Positions 1-9,361 of a stretch of 64,000 bases of DNA are shown here, piece by piece (the stretch's first letter is position 1; each line of letters starts with the position of its first letter). The notes beneath the pieces were generated by a model. That model saw nothing but the letters and a program-made list of their open reading frames with translations. It made no database searches and had not been told where the DNA came from. The position numbers and the translations under genes are program-made. The DNA is from Streptomyces longispororuber (lineage in GTDB: Bacteria; Actinomycetota; Actinomycetes; Streptomycetales; Streptomycetaceae): contig NZ_JAMOLN010000012.1 of NCBI RefSeq assembly GCF_024448165.1, positions 18,956 through 82,955 on the forward strand, in the 5' to 3' direction.

Positions 1-2542
1 TGACGCAGGAGTGGATGAGGACGAGGTACATCATCTGCCGGTACGCGAGCTGCTGGAGGGGCAGCATCAGCAGGTACCGGTACTTCTCGCCGTCGAGGCG
101 GAACGCGTAGGCGGCGCAGACCAGTTGGACACCGAGGACGGCCAGCCAGGCGAGCAGGGACGCCCGGAAGTCGATGAAGACCATCGAGTAGACGGTGAAG
201 ACGTCGATGAGCGGGGCGAAGACCGGCGTCACGATCTGGAAGAGAACCACCAGCGGCATGCCGATCCGCCCGAAGCGACCCGACGGTCCGCTGTCCACCA
301 GAGACCGGCGGTGCTTCCACAGCGCCTGCATCGTGCCGTACGACCAGCGGTACCGCTGCGACCACAGCTGCCGGAACGAGCCGGGAGCCTCCGTCCAGGC
401 CCGCGCGCGCTCCTCGTACACGACCCGCCGGCCCGCCCGGTGTAGTGCGATGGTGATGTCCGTGTCCTCGGCGAGGGTGTCCTCGCTCATCCCGCCGACC
501 GCGAGCACGTCGTCGCGTCGGAACGCGCCGATGGCACCCGGGATGGTGGGCATGCAGCGCAGCAGGTCGTACATGCGGCGGTCGAGGTTGAAGCCCATCA
601 CGTACTCGATGTGCTGCCACGCGCCGATCAGGGTGTTGCGGTTGCCGACCTTGGCGTTGCCGGCGACGGCGCCGACCTGTGGGTCGGCGAAGGGCTGTAC
701 GAGTCGGGCCACCGTGTCCGGTTCGAAGACGGTGTCGCCGTCCATCATCACGACGAGGTCGTAACGGGCGTGGCGCACACCGTTGTTGAGCGCGGCGGGC
801 TTTCCGGCGTTCTCCTGGCGCACGACGCGGACGTTCGGGTGGCCGAGGCCCTCGACGATGTCCGCCGTGCCGTCGGACGACCCGTCGTCCACGACGATGA
901 TCTCGATGGGGTGGGTGCTCGCGGCAAGGGAGTCGACCGTGTTGGCGATGCACTCGCGCTCGTTGTACGCGGGCACGATCACGCTCACCGGCCGGACGAC
1001 CGGTGACCCCCAGCCGAAGCTGCGTTTATTGCGTTGCCGGTAGTGCCGGCGGGCCAGGACGAGCATGAGCGCGAACCGGCCCATGACGGCGAACCCGACC
1101 ACTGCCAGGAGGACGGCGAGCACGGGCATCGTCCACTCGGCGACCGTGACCGCGGCCACGAGGGACCGCCCGAGCCAGAGGGTGGAGCCGCTCGCCTCGT
1201 GCAGGGCGGACTGCTCGTCGGCCACCGAGTTCGCGGCGGGTGCGGTGCTCGTGTCGGCGGCCGCACCATGTCCCACGCCACGAGCCTGCCCCTGAGCCGG
1301 CTGCTCCTGCTTCCTGTTCATGGACTGGGCGCCACTGACGGTGGTGAAGGTGTAGCCCTTGGCCTTCATCTTCTTGATGTACTCGGGCAACGCGGCCAGC
1401 GTCTGGTCACGGTTGCCGCCCGCGTCGTGGAAGAGCACAGAGGCACCCTTGGTGCCCTTGGGCGTGGCCGTCCGCACGATGCTGGCGACGCCCGGCTGCT
1501 TCCAGTCGTCGCTGTCGGTGTCGATGAAGACACTCGTGTACCCGAGCTTGGCGATCTTCCTGTAGACGGGCCAGCTGTAGTTGTCGATGGCGTCGGTCTC
1601 GGCCGAGTACGGGGCGCGGAACAGGGTCGTCGTGACCCCCGCGGCACCCGCGATCGCCAACTGGGTCTGCTTGAGCTCCCGTTGCACGCGACCGTACGAC
1701 TGGTAGGAGAGGTCCACGTGCGAGAACGTGTGGATGCCGATCTCATGGCCGTCGTCGACCATGTCCTGGACCAGGTCCGGGTAGCGGGCGGCCATCGATC
1801 CGACGAGGAAGAACGTGCCGGGCACGTCGTTGTTCCGCAGGATCTTGAGGACCTTCGCGGTGTACTCGGGGTTCGGGCCGTCGTCGAAGGTGAGCACGAT
1901 GGTCTTGTCCGGGACGGACTCGGCGTCGATCGTCCCGTTGCGGGAGGAGAAGATCGGCCCGGCGTCGAGGATCTTCTCGGGCACCTTGTCATAGGCGGCG
2001 TCGGTGCGGACCCGCTTGTCGTTGAACACTTCGCCGCGTACGTACCCGTCGAGCATCATCGCGCAGGTCAGGGCCATCAACAGGGTCAACGCCATGAGGA
2101 TGCGGGGGCGTTGGAGGGCCGCGGCGCGGCGGCTCGCGCGGGCGATGCGGCTCGGGGAGGCGTGCCGCCTGCCTTGCGGCCCGGCGGGCAGGCCGGAGGG
2201 CGGAGTACCGGACGGGATCGCGCTCGCCGCTCCGGTGGGGGCCGCGCCGGGCGCCGGACCGCCTCCATCGCCGGGGGCGCCGCCCGGTACTCCCGCCTGG
2301 GACCCGCCGAAGGGCAGGAGGTCCGACGAGCTGAGCGGGATGCCCACGCCCATGAACGCCAGAGCGAGCAGCACCACGTACCCCGCGCACGTGGCACCGA
2401 GGACGAGACCCAGGCGGCGCAGCAGCCGCGCCCTGCGGCCTGAGGAGTCGACGAACACGGGCCCCGCGTCCGGGGTCTTGCCGCGTTTGCGACGGCGCCC
2501 GCGCGCTGCGGCGCGGGTTTCGAAAGCAGGCTCGGAATTCAT
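1..2542 (-). CDS. bifunctional polysaccharide deacetylase / family 2 glycosyltransferase, membrane-bound (3' end outside window)
   Basis: The reading frame starts at ATG 2542 and runs open to the left edge, so the C-terminus is missing. Seen in order: basic N-terminus, a membrane segment near residues 45-65, a NodB-type deacetylase with TFDDGP (~217), HTFSH (~269) and FRAPY (~307), membrane segments near 460-490, then a GT2 domain with VSVIVPAYNE (~517), a D-x-D signature in MMDGDT (~598) and QRYRW (~728), followed by C-terminal membrane segments. This order, external deacetylase plus cytoplasmic processive GT, matches PgaB/PgaC-like fusions such as MatB of Streptomyces, which make partly deacetylated poly-beta-1,6-GlcNAc. 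That the substrate is GlcNAc polymer is inference. It is divergent from a GH18-like lipoprotein that could trim the same polymer. Confidence 0.9.
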   Translation of the reverse strand, partial: MNSEPAFETRAAARGRRRKRGKTPDAGPVFVDSSGRRARLLRRLGLVLGATCAGYVVLLALAFMGVGIPLSSSDLLPFGGSQAGVPGGAPGDGGGPAPGAAPTGAASAIPSGTPPSGLPAGPQGRRHASPSRIARASRRAAALQRPRILMALTLLMALTCAMMLDGYVRGEVFNDKRVRTDAAYDKVPEKILDAGPIFSSRNGTIDAESVPDKTIVLTFDDGPNPEYTAKVLKILRNNDVPGTFFLVGSMAARYPDLVQDMVDDGHEIGIHTFSHVDLSYQSYGRVQRELKQTQLAIAGAAGVTTTLFRAPYSAETDAIDNYSWPVYRKIAKLGYTSVFIDTDSDDWKQPGVASIVRTATPKGTKGASVLFHDAGGNRDQTLAALPEYIKKMKAKGYTFTTVSGAQSMNRKQEQPAQGQARGVGHGAAADTSTAPAANSVADEQSALHEASGSTLWLGRSLVAAVTVAEWTMPVLAVLLAVVGFAVMGRFALMLVLARRHYRQRNKRSFGWGSPVVRPVSVIVPAYNERECIANTVDSLAASTHPIEIIVVDDGSSDGTADIVEGLGHPNVRVVRQENAGKPAALNNGVRHARYDLVVMMDGDTVFEPDTVARLVQPFADPQVGAVAGNAKVGNRNTLIGAWQHIEYVMGFNLDRRMYDLLRCMPTIPGAIGAFRRDDVLAVGGMSEDTLAEDTDITIALHRAGRRVVYEERARAWTEAPGSFRQLWSQRYRWSYGTMQALWKHRRSLVDSGPSGRFGRIGMPLVVLFQIVTPVFAPLIDVFTVYSMVFIDFRASLLAWLAVLGVQLVCAAYAFRLDGEKYRYLLMLPLQQLAYRQMMYLVLIHSCV

Positions 2543-2847
2543 TCGAGGGAGCGTACGGCGGCCTTATGTGACGCATGCTGAGCGCTTTTTATGAGCAGGC
2601 CATGAACCTCTCAGGCACCTTTCGGTCGCCTATGAATTGCGGGCGTGCGGCCTTGAGGTCACCACCGACACCACGCCCACTTTGCACCTCAATGCGCGGT
2701 AAAGAACCCCACCTCAACCCCCTACCCTGTGCTCAGCCTTGCTATTGCCCGTGCATTACGGTCACAGCCGCTTGTGCGAGATTCCTTTCGACGGAAGGCC
2801 GCTTGTAACGAGGCTGCGACATACGAGAGACAAGAGGGACGAGCTCA
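2543..2847. other. divergent intergenic region
   Basis: About 305 bases separate the divergent deacetylase/glycosyltransferase and GH18-like lipoprotein genes. It is noticeably less GC-rich than the flanking genes and must hold both promoters. I see no coding frame with Streptomyces codon bias and no clear inverted repeat. A GAGGGACGAG stretch near 2831 may be the ribosome binding site of the lipoprotein gene. Confidence 0.5.
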
Positions 2848-3909
2848 GTGCCGACGAAGCTGAAGAACACCGCAGAAACACTGACACTGCCCCTGACTCC
2901 GACCCTGACCCTGGCACTGACATTGGCGCTGCTTCTGCTCGCGGCCACGGGGTGCTCCCGTTCGTCCGGCGCGCAGACGTCAGCGCCCTCCGCCACTTCG
3001 CCGACGGCGACGCACGCCGGCCGGGCCGAGCAGTCCACTGCGTACGCCCCTTACGTCAGCGCTTCGACGGCCCACACCACGGACGCCGCCGGGTCCCCGT
3101 CCGCGTACAACCTCGCCTTCGTCGTCGCGGACGGCGACACCTGCACCCCCACCTGGGGCGGTCACACGGCGATCGGCAACGCGACGGTCAAGTCCCGTAT
3201 AGCCGAACTGAGTTCCTCGGACTCGACGGTCCGCGTCTCCTTCGGCGGGGCCACCGACAAGGAACTCGCCACCACCTGCGACAGCGCCGCCGGCCTCGCG
3301 GCCGCGTACGCGACGGCACTCGACGCCGCGGGCGGCGCGACCCACGCCGACTTCGACATCGAGGGCGACACCTTGACCGACTCCGCCTCCGTCACCCTCC
3401 GCGCCAAGGCGATCGCCCTGCTGCAGAAGGAGCGCGACCTCGACGTCACCTTCACCCTGCCGGTCATGCCGGCCGGGCTGGACGCGGACAGCCTCGCCCT
3501 CCTCGAAGCAGCCAACAATCAGGGCGTGCAGGTCTCCACCGTGAATCTGATGACGATGAACTACGGCGAGTCCTACGACGGCGACATGGGCGGGTACGCG
3601 ATCACCGCGGCCAAGGCCGCCCATGCCCAGCTGACGAAGGTCTTCGGCTCCTCAGCGGCGGCCACTTGGCAGGCGATGGCGCTCACCTCGATGCTCGGCG
3701 TGAACGACGTCGACGGCGAGACCTTCACCCTGTCCGACGCGGCCCAGGTCCGCGCCTTCGCCGAGGAGAAGAGCATCGCGTGGGTGTCGGCGTGGGCGAC
3801 CTTCCGCGACGTGCAGTGCGAAGAGGGGACCTCGACGGACGACGCGGCAACGAACTGCAGCGGCGTGACCCAGAGCGCGGGCGCCTACGCGAAGGCGTTC
3901 TCCGGCTGA
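2848..3909 (+). CDS. GH18 chitinase-like lipoprotein
   Basis: A 353-residue protein with a lipoprotein signal: basic start, a hydrophobic run rich in Leu/Thr, and a lipobox ending at Cys36 (AATGC). The mature part has a GH18-type fold signature: the catalytic D-x-D-x-E motif is seen as DFDIE at residues 168-172, and MTMNYGE lies near 235. It is therefore likely to be an exported glycoside hydrolase acting on a GlcNAc-containing polymer while anchored to the outside of the membrane. The first 36 codons contain near-tandem CTGAC-type repeats that encode the Leu/Thr run. The gene is divergent from the deacetylase/glycosyltransferase, which suggests a shared role in an extracellular aminosugar polymer. 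Start is GTG 2848; the RBS is weak. Confidence 0.8.
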   Translation: MPTKLKNTAETLTLPLTPTLTLALTLALLLLAATGCSRSSGAQTSAPSATSPTATHAGRAEQSTAYAPYVSASTAHTTDAAGSPSAYNLAFVVADGDTCTPTWGGHTAIGNATVKSRIAELSSSDSTVRVSFGGATDKELATTCDSAAGLAAAYATALDAAGGATHADFDIEGDTLTDSASVTLRAKAIALLQKERDLDVTFTLPVMPAGLDADSLALLEAANNQGVQVSTVNLMTMNYGESYDGDMGGYAITAAKAAHAQLTKVFGSSAAATWQAMALTSMLGVNDVDGETFTLSDAAQVRAFAEEKSIAWVSAWATFRDVQCEEGTSTDDAATNCSGVTQSAGAYAKAFSG

Positions 3910-3964
3910 CTTTTAGCGCGGTCGGCTCCGCATCACCCGGCGCTCCGCCTTGCGCGCCGAGAGG

Positions 3965-4717
3965 TCAGACGACGGCCTGGCTCTCCATGAGTTCGAACGG
4001 CCCGTACGCGTGCTCCACCCGCTTGGTCGTCCACAGCCTCCGCGAGGTCTCCACCGTCGCCGACACCGCCAGCACAGCGCTCAACGGACCCGGCGGCCCG
4101 TCCCAGCGGACGACCGAGAGGAACTCCCAAGTGCCGTGGAGTCCCTCCGCCGAGCGGTCCGGCGCCTGCAGCACCCAGTCCGCGCCGAGTTCGCCCCACA
4201 GCCCCACCACCGCCGCGCGGCTGCGTCGCGCCGTGACCGTGCGCCCGACCCGGCCCACTCCCACCTGCCCGAGCGATCCGAGAGTCAGTTGCGGCTGCAG
4301 GGCGACGTCGGTCGCGACCTCGTCGTGCGTCTCCTCGCGTGCGGGGTGGATGCTGTGCACTCGCGGGGGTCCACTCCCCTCTCGGCCGTCGAGCCGTACG
4401 GAGAAGACGATCTCGCGGACACAGCCGTCGGCCGGGCGGCGCAGCGAGAAGGGGAACCGCAGGAGCCGGAAGGTGACGCCCGCGTCCAGTTGGGCCCTGA
4501 CGATCGGATCCACCGACGGGTGGTCGCGCAGACCGTCGAGGGAGATGCAGTCGAACACCGAACGGGGCAGCTCGATCTGCGGCCTGCCGGCGATCGCGGG
4601 CAGCGTGGCCGGCCCCCGCACACCGCTTCCTTCGTCAGCAGGTTCCAGCCAGAGGTGAACGGCATCCGGCCGCCACTCGGGAAAGGCGGTCTGTGCGCCG
4701 ATCTCTTCCAGGGACAT
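3965..4717 (-). CDS. unknown protein coupled to TPR-CHAT protein
   Basis: A 250-residue soluble protein that I do not recognise. It begins six bases after the stop of the CHAT gene, so it is almost certainly cotranscribed and translationally coupled; a GGGAG lies inside the CHAT terminator region. It has no signal peptide or membrane segment. Its composition (many hydrophobic beta-strand-like stretches, conserved-looking GLWGELGADW and WTTKRVEHAYGPFEL near the C-terminus) suggests a folded beta-rich domain. By analogy with known CHAT pairs it could be a substrate, inhibitor or effector of the protease, but nothing in the sequence proves that. Confidence 0.75.
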   Translation of the reverse strand: MSLEEIGAQTAFPEWRPDAVHLWLEPADEGSGVRGPATLPAIAGRPQIELPRSVFDCISLDGLRDHPSVDPIVRAQLDAGVTFRLLRFPFSLRRPADGCVREIVFSVRLDGREGSGPPRVHSIHPAREETHDEVATDVALQPQLTLGSLGQVGVGRVGRTVTARRSRAAVVGLWGELGADWVLQAPDRSAEGLHGTWEFLSVVRWDGPPGPLSAVLAVSATVETSRRLWTTKRVEHAYGPFELMESQAVV

Positions 4718-4723
4718 TGCCTG

Positions 4724-7700
4724 TCACGCTCCCACAGCTACGAACGGTCCCCAGTAATAGGGGTGTGCGGTGTCCGGTGCGGCGCGCAGTTCGAGCGCCG
4801 CGCCTTGCAGGGCCCCCGGTACATCGGTGCCGTGCTGCACCCGGGAGTAGTAGCTCCTCATCAGACGGCGCGTCGTAGCGGAGTCGACCTTCCACTGGCT
4901 GGCGACGACCTGGCCTGCGCCGGCCACCAGGAAGGCCCGGACGAGCCCTTCGCCCTCATCGGTCGGTCCCAGGTCCCGGCGGTTGGACTCGCATCCGCTG
5001 AGGACGACCACGGCACCGTTGAGCCTCATCCGGGAGATCACCGTGCGCGCGGACAGTACTTCGGTCCCCTCCTGTGTGCCGTCGGACAGGAGCAGGCCGG
5101 AGCCGAGCGGATCGTCCGGGTCGAAGAATCCGTGCGCGGCGATGTGCAGGGTGGACAGGGTGGGCGCCAGTTCCGTGATGCGGTCGATCCTCGCGTCCGT
5201 ACCAGTGGCGACGCGTTCTGCTGCCGCGTCCAGGAGCGCCGCGGCCTCGTGGGCCTCCTGGAGGAACTCGTCCTGCTCCGCGGCCGAGTCCGTCCCGGAG
5301 TGGGCGAGCACGAGGGCGTTTCCTTCGTCGGGGCGGCGGTTGTCGAGGCGTCGCCCCAGCACCAGCCCCGGCAGGTAGTGGACGGGGGCGATCTCGGTCA
5401 GCGATCGGCCGTCGAGCCCTGCCACCGGAAGGACGTGCAACGGCAGTTCGTGGAGCAGGCCGTGCGGGACGAGGACGGTGGCGGTCGCCTGTGCGAGGCG
5501 CGGGCACCAGGCCCGTGGCACCAGGGCGTCGGTGAGGTTCGCCCAGGCCGGCGAGAGCGGCTGGCCGGGGCTCGTGGGGCGGCGCCAGATGTCTGCCGCG
5601 GCCAGCCTGGAGTACGACTCCAGATCCGCCCACGACAGAGGTGACTTCTCGGCCAGTACCTGCCCGTCGTCGAAGAGGGCGAAGGCGATGCAGGCGTCAC
5701 GCATCGAGAACCAGGACAGGAGCACCGTGCCGGGTGCGAGAGAGTCCCTGAGTTCGAGGAGTTCTTCCAGGGTCGGTGCGTCCCCCGTGCGCAGGCGGGC
5801 CAACTCGGGCGAGATCCGGGCGAGTTCCCGGTGGATGTCCACCAGGGTCTGCTCCGCCACGAGCGTGTCCACCCGGTCCTCCTGCGTGGGGCGTTCCCGC
5901 AGCCTGGCGAGCCGGGACCGCGCCTGCTCCTCTCGGCGGGCCAGGTCCGCGGGCACGAAGTCGGGCAGCGGGCCCGTTCCGCCGACCTCCGCCAGGAATC
6001 CGCGTCCCCGGCCGCGCTCGGAAGCGAGCAGCGCGTCAGCGAAACGGTGCTGGGCGAAGCGGTCCTCCACCAATCGCTCGCAGGCCCAGAACATCCTGAC
6101 GAACTCCTCGCGGCAGTCCTCGACCGAGCCCGATCGTACGAGTGCGTCCGAGGAGTCCATCGCGACCTGGCAGCTGCTGGTGCGCTCGGCCCGGAACCCC
6201 GCGCGGCGGCCCAGCGTCGGATCTGCCGCTTCGAGCGCCGCGAGGGTGTCGTACATGCCGCGGGCGGCATTGCGGGCTGTCGTGGCCGGGAAACGGATGT
6301 CCGAGGGTCCGAGCACTTCCCCGAAGGCGGCCCTGGCCTGTTCCAGAAGGTCCCCGTCGAAGGGCTGCAGCCTGCTCAGTTCCAGCAGTGTCGTCCCGAG
6401 GTTGACGCACGCGCCGGAGAAGGTCAGGGAGAGGATCTTGGACCGGGAGAGCTCCACCAGTCGCGACAGGGCCTGCCGCGCCTGTTCGAGATTGTGCAGC
6501 CGATCGCCGTCGGTCCGGTCCAGATATGCCTTTCCGAGGAAGGCGAGCGCCAGCAGCTCGGACTCGCCGTCGCCGTGGGCCGCCGCCTGCTCGGCCATTC
6601 TCTTCATGTCCGGGTACGGTTCGTCGGAATCCGGCTCGGCATGGCCCAGGTGCCAACTGACGATGACCTGTTTGGTGCCCAGTGGTCCGTCCGCCCCGCA
6701 GGGGGCGGCGGCGCAGGCCGCCTCCGGTCCCACTTCCCGGCACTGCCGCAGGACGTCCAGGTGCGTCTGCAGGCGACTGCGGCGCATCGGGTTCGGTGTT
6801 TCCATCCCCTGCTCCACCAGCCGCAGTACCTCATCGCTGAGCAAGTAGGCAGGGTGCGCCTGCAGGAGGGCCAGGCTTTCGCGCCAGGTCCCCACCTGCA
6901 CGAACCGGTCGATCAGATCCGAGGAGTACTCGGCCGGGAGCCGGGCGAACCCCATGTCCACGCCCTCGTCACGACATGCCTCGACCAGTCGCCGCAGCGC
7001 TTCGCCCTTCTCCGGCGGGACGTACAAGGGCTCCGGCTGCTGGGCGAGGCCCGGCAGCATCCGCCTCAGCTCCTCGCTCTCCAAGGTCTTCCGCTCGGAC
7101 TCGTAGTAGCGCTTGCGTTCCAGCCAGGTAGCGCTGCCGAGGAACTCCTTGGCGATCTTGACCTGCCGGTTCCGCTGAGTCTGTTCGGCGGTGAACTCGG
7201 CGATCGCCATCTGCGTGCCCTGCTCCAGGGCCCGTCGGACCAGCCCGGCCAGCGCCTCGATCGCTCCGCCACCCCGTCCTTGCCGCTGCTCCCGCTCCAG
7301 CACCGCGCCGACCTCCACCAGCACCTCCCGCGAAGCCGAACCGAGCAGCTCCCCCAGCTCCGCGACCTTCCTCGTCCGGCGCATCCGCTCGACCAGCATC
7401 TCCGCCTCGTCCACGGGTGAGGCGTCCAGGCGCCGCTGGACCTCCGCCAACACGCGGGCGCGGTCGACCAGTTCAGGGTCGTCCGGTACCCCTGCCCCAC
7501 GGCTCAGCTCAAGGGAACGCGCCACGTGGTGCAGTGCGCCCCGGAAGTCCCCACGCCCGGCGAGCAGCCCGCTCATCAACTGGTGCGAGCGCGCCTGACC
7601 GATGGCGTCCCCCGCCTCGGCCCGGAGTTCCAGGGCGTCGCGCAGCAGCGGCTCTGCTGCGTCGAGGCGCTTCTGCCCCATGAGGAGTGCGGCGAGATTG

Positions 7701-8374
7701 CTCAGGACGCTCCCCTGGACCCGGGGGTTGCCGCGGGCCAGTTCGAAGGCCTCGTGGTAGCGCTGCTCGGCTTCGGCCGTGCGCCCGGAGCCCTTCAGCG
7801 CGTTGGCGAGGTTGAGCAGCGCGTCCGCGTGGCGTTGTGGCGGAAGGAAAGCCAGGGCACGGGAGTGTGCGGTGACCGCCTCGTCGTAGCGGGCCAGGGA
7901 GTTCAGTGCCGCCCCCCGGTTCAGTTCCAGCACACCGTGGAGTTCGTCGTTGTCGACGTGGTGCGCGTTCGCGTCGGCGAGCCGGAACCGGTCGAGTGCC
8001 TCTTCGTAGCGGTTCGACTCGACCATCACCACACCCTCGTTGAGGTGCAGTTGGAAGCAGGCGGATGGATCGCTTCCCGGGGGTGGCGCTTCCCCCTCGT
8101 CGACGACTTCCGCCGCTTCCGCGAGCCGTTGGTCGACGGTCAGGGCCGCGATCCACAGCGCCCTGGCGTACACGCGCCGGTCGCGGTCGCCGCCGTCGAC
8201 CGCGTCCTGCCGGATGGTGTACTGCGCCAGATAGGCCGTCTCGGCGCCGAGCTGGTGCGCCCAGCAGTCCCAGGCCAGTTGAAACAGCAGGGCGGGGTCC
8301 GCGTCCCCGCCCGCCCGGTGGATGCGGAAGACTTCCTCCCGCAGCCGGTGCACTTCCCCCGTACCTTCAGGCAC
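4724..8374 (-). CDS. TPR-CHAT domain protein (caspase-like peptidase)
   Basis: A 1216-residue protein starting at GTG 8374, preceded by a GGGGG patch. The N-terminal third shows repeated helical TPR-like units (for example ALDRFRLADANAHH, AEQRYHEAFELARG). The C-terminal ~300 residues form a CHAT domain, a clan CD peptidase related to caspase/separase. The catalytic dyad is visible: His1081 in LHIAAHGFF and Cys1128 in VVLSGCES, followed by GLVRAFLVAGAG and VASQWKVDS, which are family hallmarks. The middle region has long helical, coiled-coil-prone stretches. CHAT proteins often act in regulated self-killing or phage defence together with a neighbouring sensor or substrate; here the only coupled gene is the 250-residue unknown downstream. 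Proteolytic role is inference from intact motifs. Confidence 0.9.
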   Translation of the reverse strand: MPEGTGEVHRLREEVFRIHRAGGDADPALLFQLAWDCWAHQLGAETAYLAQYTIRQDAVDGGDRDRRVYARALWIAALTVDQRLAEAAEVVDEGEAPPPGSDPSACFQLHLNEGVVMVESNRYEEALDRFRLADANAHHVDNDELHGVLELNRGAALNSLARYDEAVTAHSRALAFLPPQRHADALLNLANALKGSGRTAEAEQRYHEAFELARGNPRVQGSVLSNLAALLMGQKRLDAAEPLLRDALELRAEAGDAIGQARSHQLMSGLLAGRGDFRGALHHVARSLELSRGAGVPDDPELVDRARVLAEVQRRLDASPVDEAEMLVERMRRTRKVAELGELLGSASREVLVEVGAVLEREQRQGRGGGAIEALAGLVRRALEQGTQMAIAEFTAEQTQRNRQVKIAKEFLGSATWLERKRYYESERKTLESEELRRMLPGLAQQPEPLYVPPEKGEALRRLVEACRDEGVDMGFARLPAEYSSDLIDRFVQVGTWRESLALLQAHPAYLLSDEVLRLVEQGMETPNPMRRSRLQTHLDVLRQCREVGPEAACAAAPCGADGPLGTKQVIVSWHLGHAEPDSDEPYPDMKRMAEQAAAHGDGESELLALAFLGKAYLDRTDGDRLHNLEQARQALSRLVELSRSKILSLTFSGACVNLGTTLLELSRLQPFDGDLLEQARAAFGEVLGPSDIRFPATTARNAARGMYDTLAALEAADPTLGRRAGFRAERTSSCQVAMDSSDALVRSGSVEDCREEFVRMFWACERLVEDRFAQHRFADALLASERGRGRGFLAEVGGTGPLPDFVPADLARREEQARSRLARLRERPTQEDRVDTLVAEQTLVDIHRELARISPELARLRTGDAPTLEELLELRDSLAPGTVLLSWFSMRDACIAFALFDDGQVLAEKSPLSWADLESYSRLAAADIWRRPTSPGQPLSPAWANLTDALVPRAWCPRLAQATATVLVPHGLLHELPLHVLPVAGLDGRSLTEIAPVHYLPGLVLGRRLDNRRPDEGNALVLAHSGTDSAAEQDEFLQEAHEAAALLDAAAERVATGTDARIDRITELAPTLSTLHIAAHGFFDPDDPLGSGLLLSDGTQEGTEVLSARTVISRMRLNGAVVVLSGCESNRRDLGPTDEGEGLVRAFLVAGAGQVVASQWKVDSATTRRLMRSYYSRVQHGTDVPGALQGAALELRAAPDTAHPYYWGPFVAVGA

Positions 8375-8574
8375 AGCGATACCCCCGTATGCCGGAATCT
8401 CTGCGTGCGGTCAGTGTGACGCAGAGATCGACCGCTCGGGTTCCACATGGCGATAGTGTCTCAACATCCGCACCTGTAGCCCCTGTTCAAGGACGCCCGC
8501 CGTCCCGTGGAGACGCGCGGGCCAGGGCCCCGCCGACCGGCGCGTCGTCCGGGCATCGCCTGTCAGGAGCAGGC

Positions 8575-9264
8575 TCAGGCCGAAGGTTCCTGCCGGGCGA
8601 GCAGGCCCGAGGTGGTGACTGCCGTCGTCCGGCGGACCAGGTCGGTGAAGTCCAGGCGCATGCTCGCCAGTTCCGGGTCCGTGGCGTAGGCGGCGAGCAT
8701 GGCGTCCGACGGGCGGGTGCACTGCCAGGCCGTCATGGCCATCAGCAGGGTCGATTCCACGAGTGCGACAGCGCCCTGTGCGCCGAGTTCGGGTACGTGG
8801 CGCAGCACGATCCGGATCAGGGACCGCAGGGCGTCCCGGGCCGCGCGCTTGTGCCGGATGGCGATCTCGGTGGAGATGTTGTGCTCCAGGACCGCGCCCT
8901 GGGCGCTGAGCAGGTCGCACAGGACCGGCCGGCGCGCCATGGAGGTGGCCAGCGTGTCGGCCAGCCGGTCTCCGCGTTCCCGTGCCGTACCGCCGTCGCC
9001 GCCGCCGTCGCCGTCGTCGACCCGCAACGTCTCCAGTTCGGTGATCCAGTCCCGGATCTCGGCGTCGAGGAGGTCGAGGAGCACCGCTTCGCGCGATTCG
9101 AAGTAGCGCAGCACGTTGGCCTTGGCCAGGCCGACGCGTCGGCTCAGCTCGTTCAGGCTCAGCTTCGCGACCGGCATCTCCCTGAGCATCGCGGCCGCGG
9201 TGTCCAGGATCTGACGCCGCCGCTGACTGCGTTGTTCGTCGGTGCGAGCGCGCTGGAAGGTCAC
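8575..9264 (-). CDS. TetR family transcriptional regulator
   Basis: A 229-residue one-domain-plus-ligand-domain regulator. The N-terminal helix-turn-helix is clear: LSLNELSRRVGLAKANVLRYF at about residues 35-55, and the rest is an alpha-helical ligand/dimerisation domain. A low-complexity Asp/Gly loop occurs near residue 85. It is divergent from the short-chain dehydrogenase gene at 9362, and the 97 bases between them carry a perfect 10-base inverted repeat plus related half-sites, so it very likely represses both itself and the dehydrogenase. The inducer is unknown. Confidence 0.9.
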   Translation of the reverse strand: MTFQRARTDEQRSQRRRQILDTAAAMLREMPVAKLSLNELSRRVGLAKANVLRYFESREAVLLDLLDAEIRDWITELETLRVDDGDGGGDGGTARERGDRLADTLATSMARRPVLCDLLSAQGAVLEHNISTEIAIRHKRAARDALRSLIRIVLRHVPELGAQGAVALVESTLLMAMTAWQCTRPSDAMLAAYATDPELASMRLDFTDLVRRTTAVTTSGLLARQEPSA

Positions 9265-9279
9265 GCAGCCATATTACAG

Positions 9280-9344
9280 ACTGGCGGTACTTTGATAAGC
9301 GACCGGTGGTACGTTACCGTGGAACGAGACAAGATACCGCCAGT
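9280..9344. promoter_or_regulatory. putative TetR operator region between divergent genes
   Basis: ACTGGCGGTA at 9280-9289 is mirrored exactly by TACCGCCAGT at 9335-9344. Between them GGTGGTAC (9305-9312) and GTTACCG (9313-9319) form a second, closer pair of the same GGTA/TACC half-site. The arrangement suggests two operators for the adjacent TetR protein covering both promoters. Confidence 0.65.
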
Positions 9345-9361
9345 ACTTAAAGAGGTTCGCC

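Noticed and set aside
2739..4658. A 639-codon plus-strand frame
   Set aside because: Runs through the GH18 gene in the wrong frame and then opposite the 250-residue gene; composition is Arg/His-rich shadow type.
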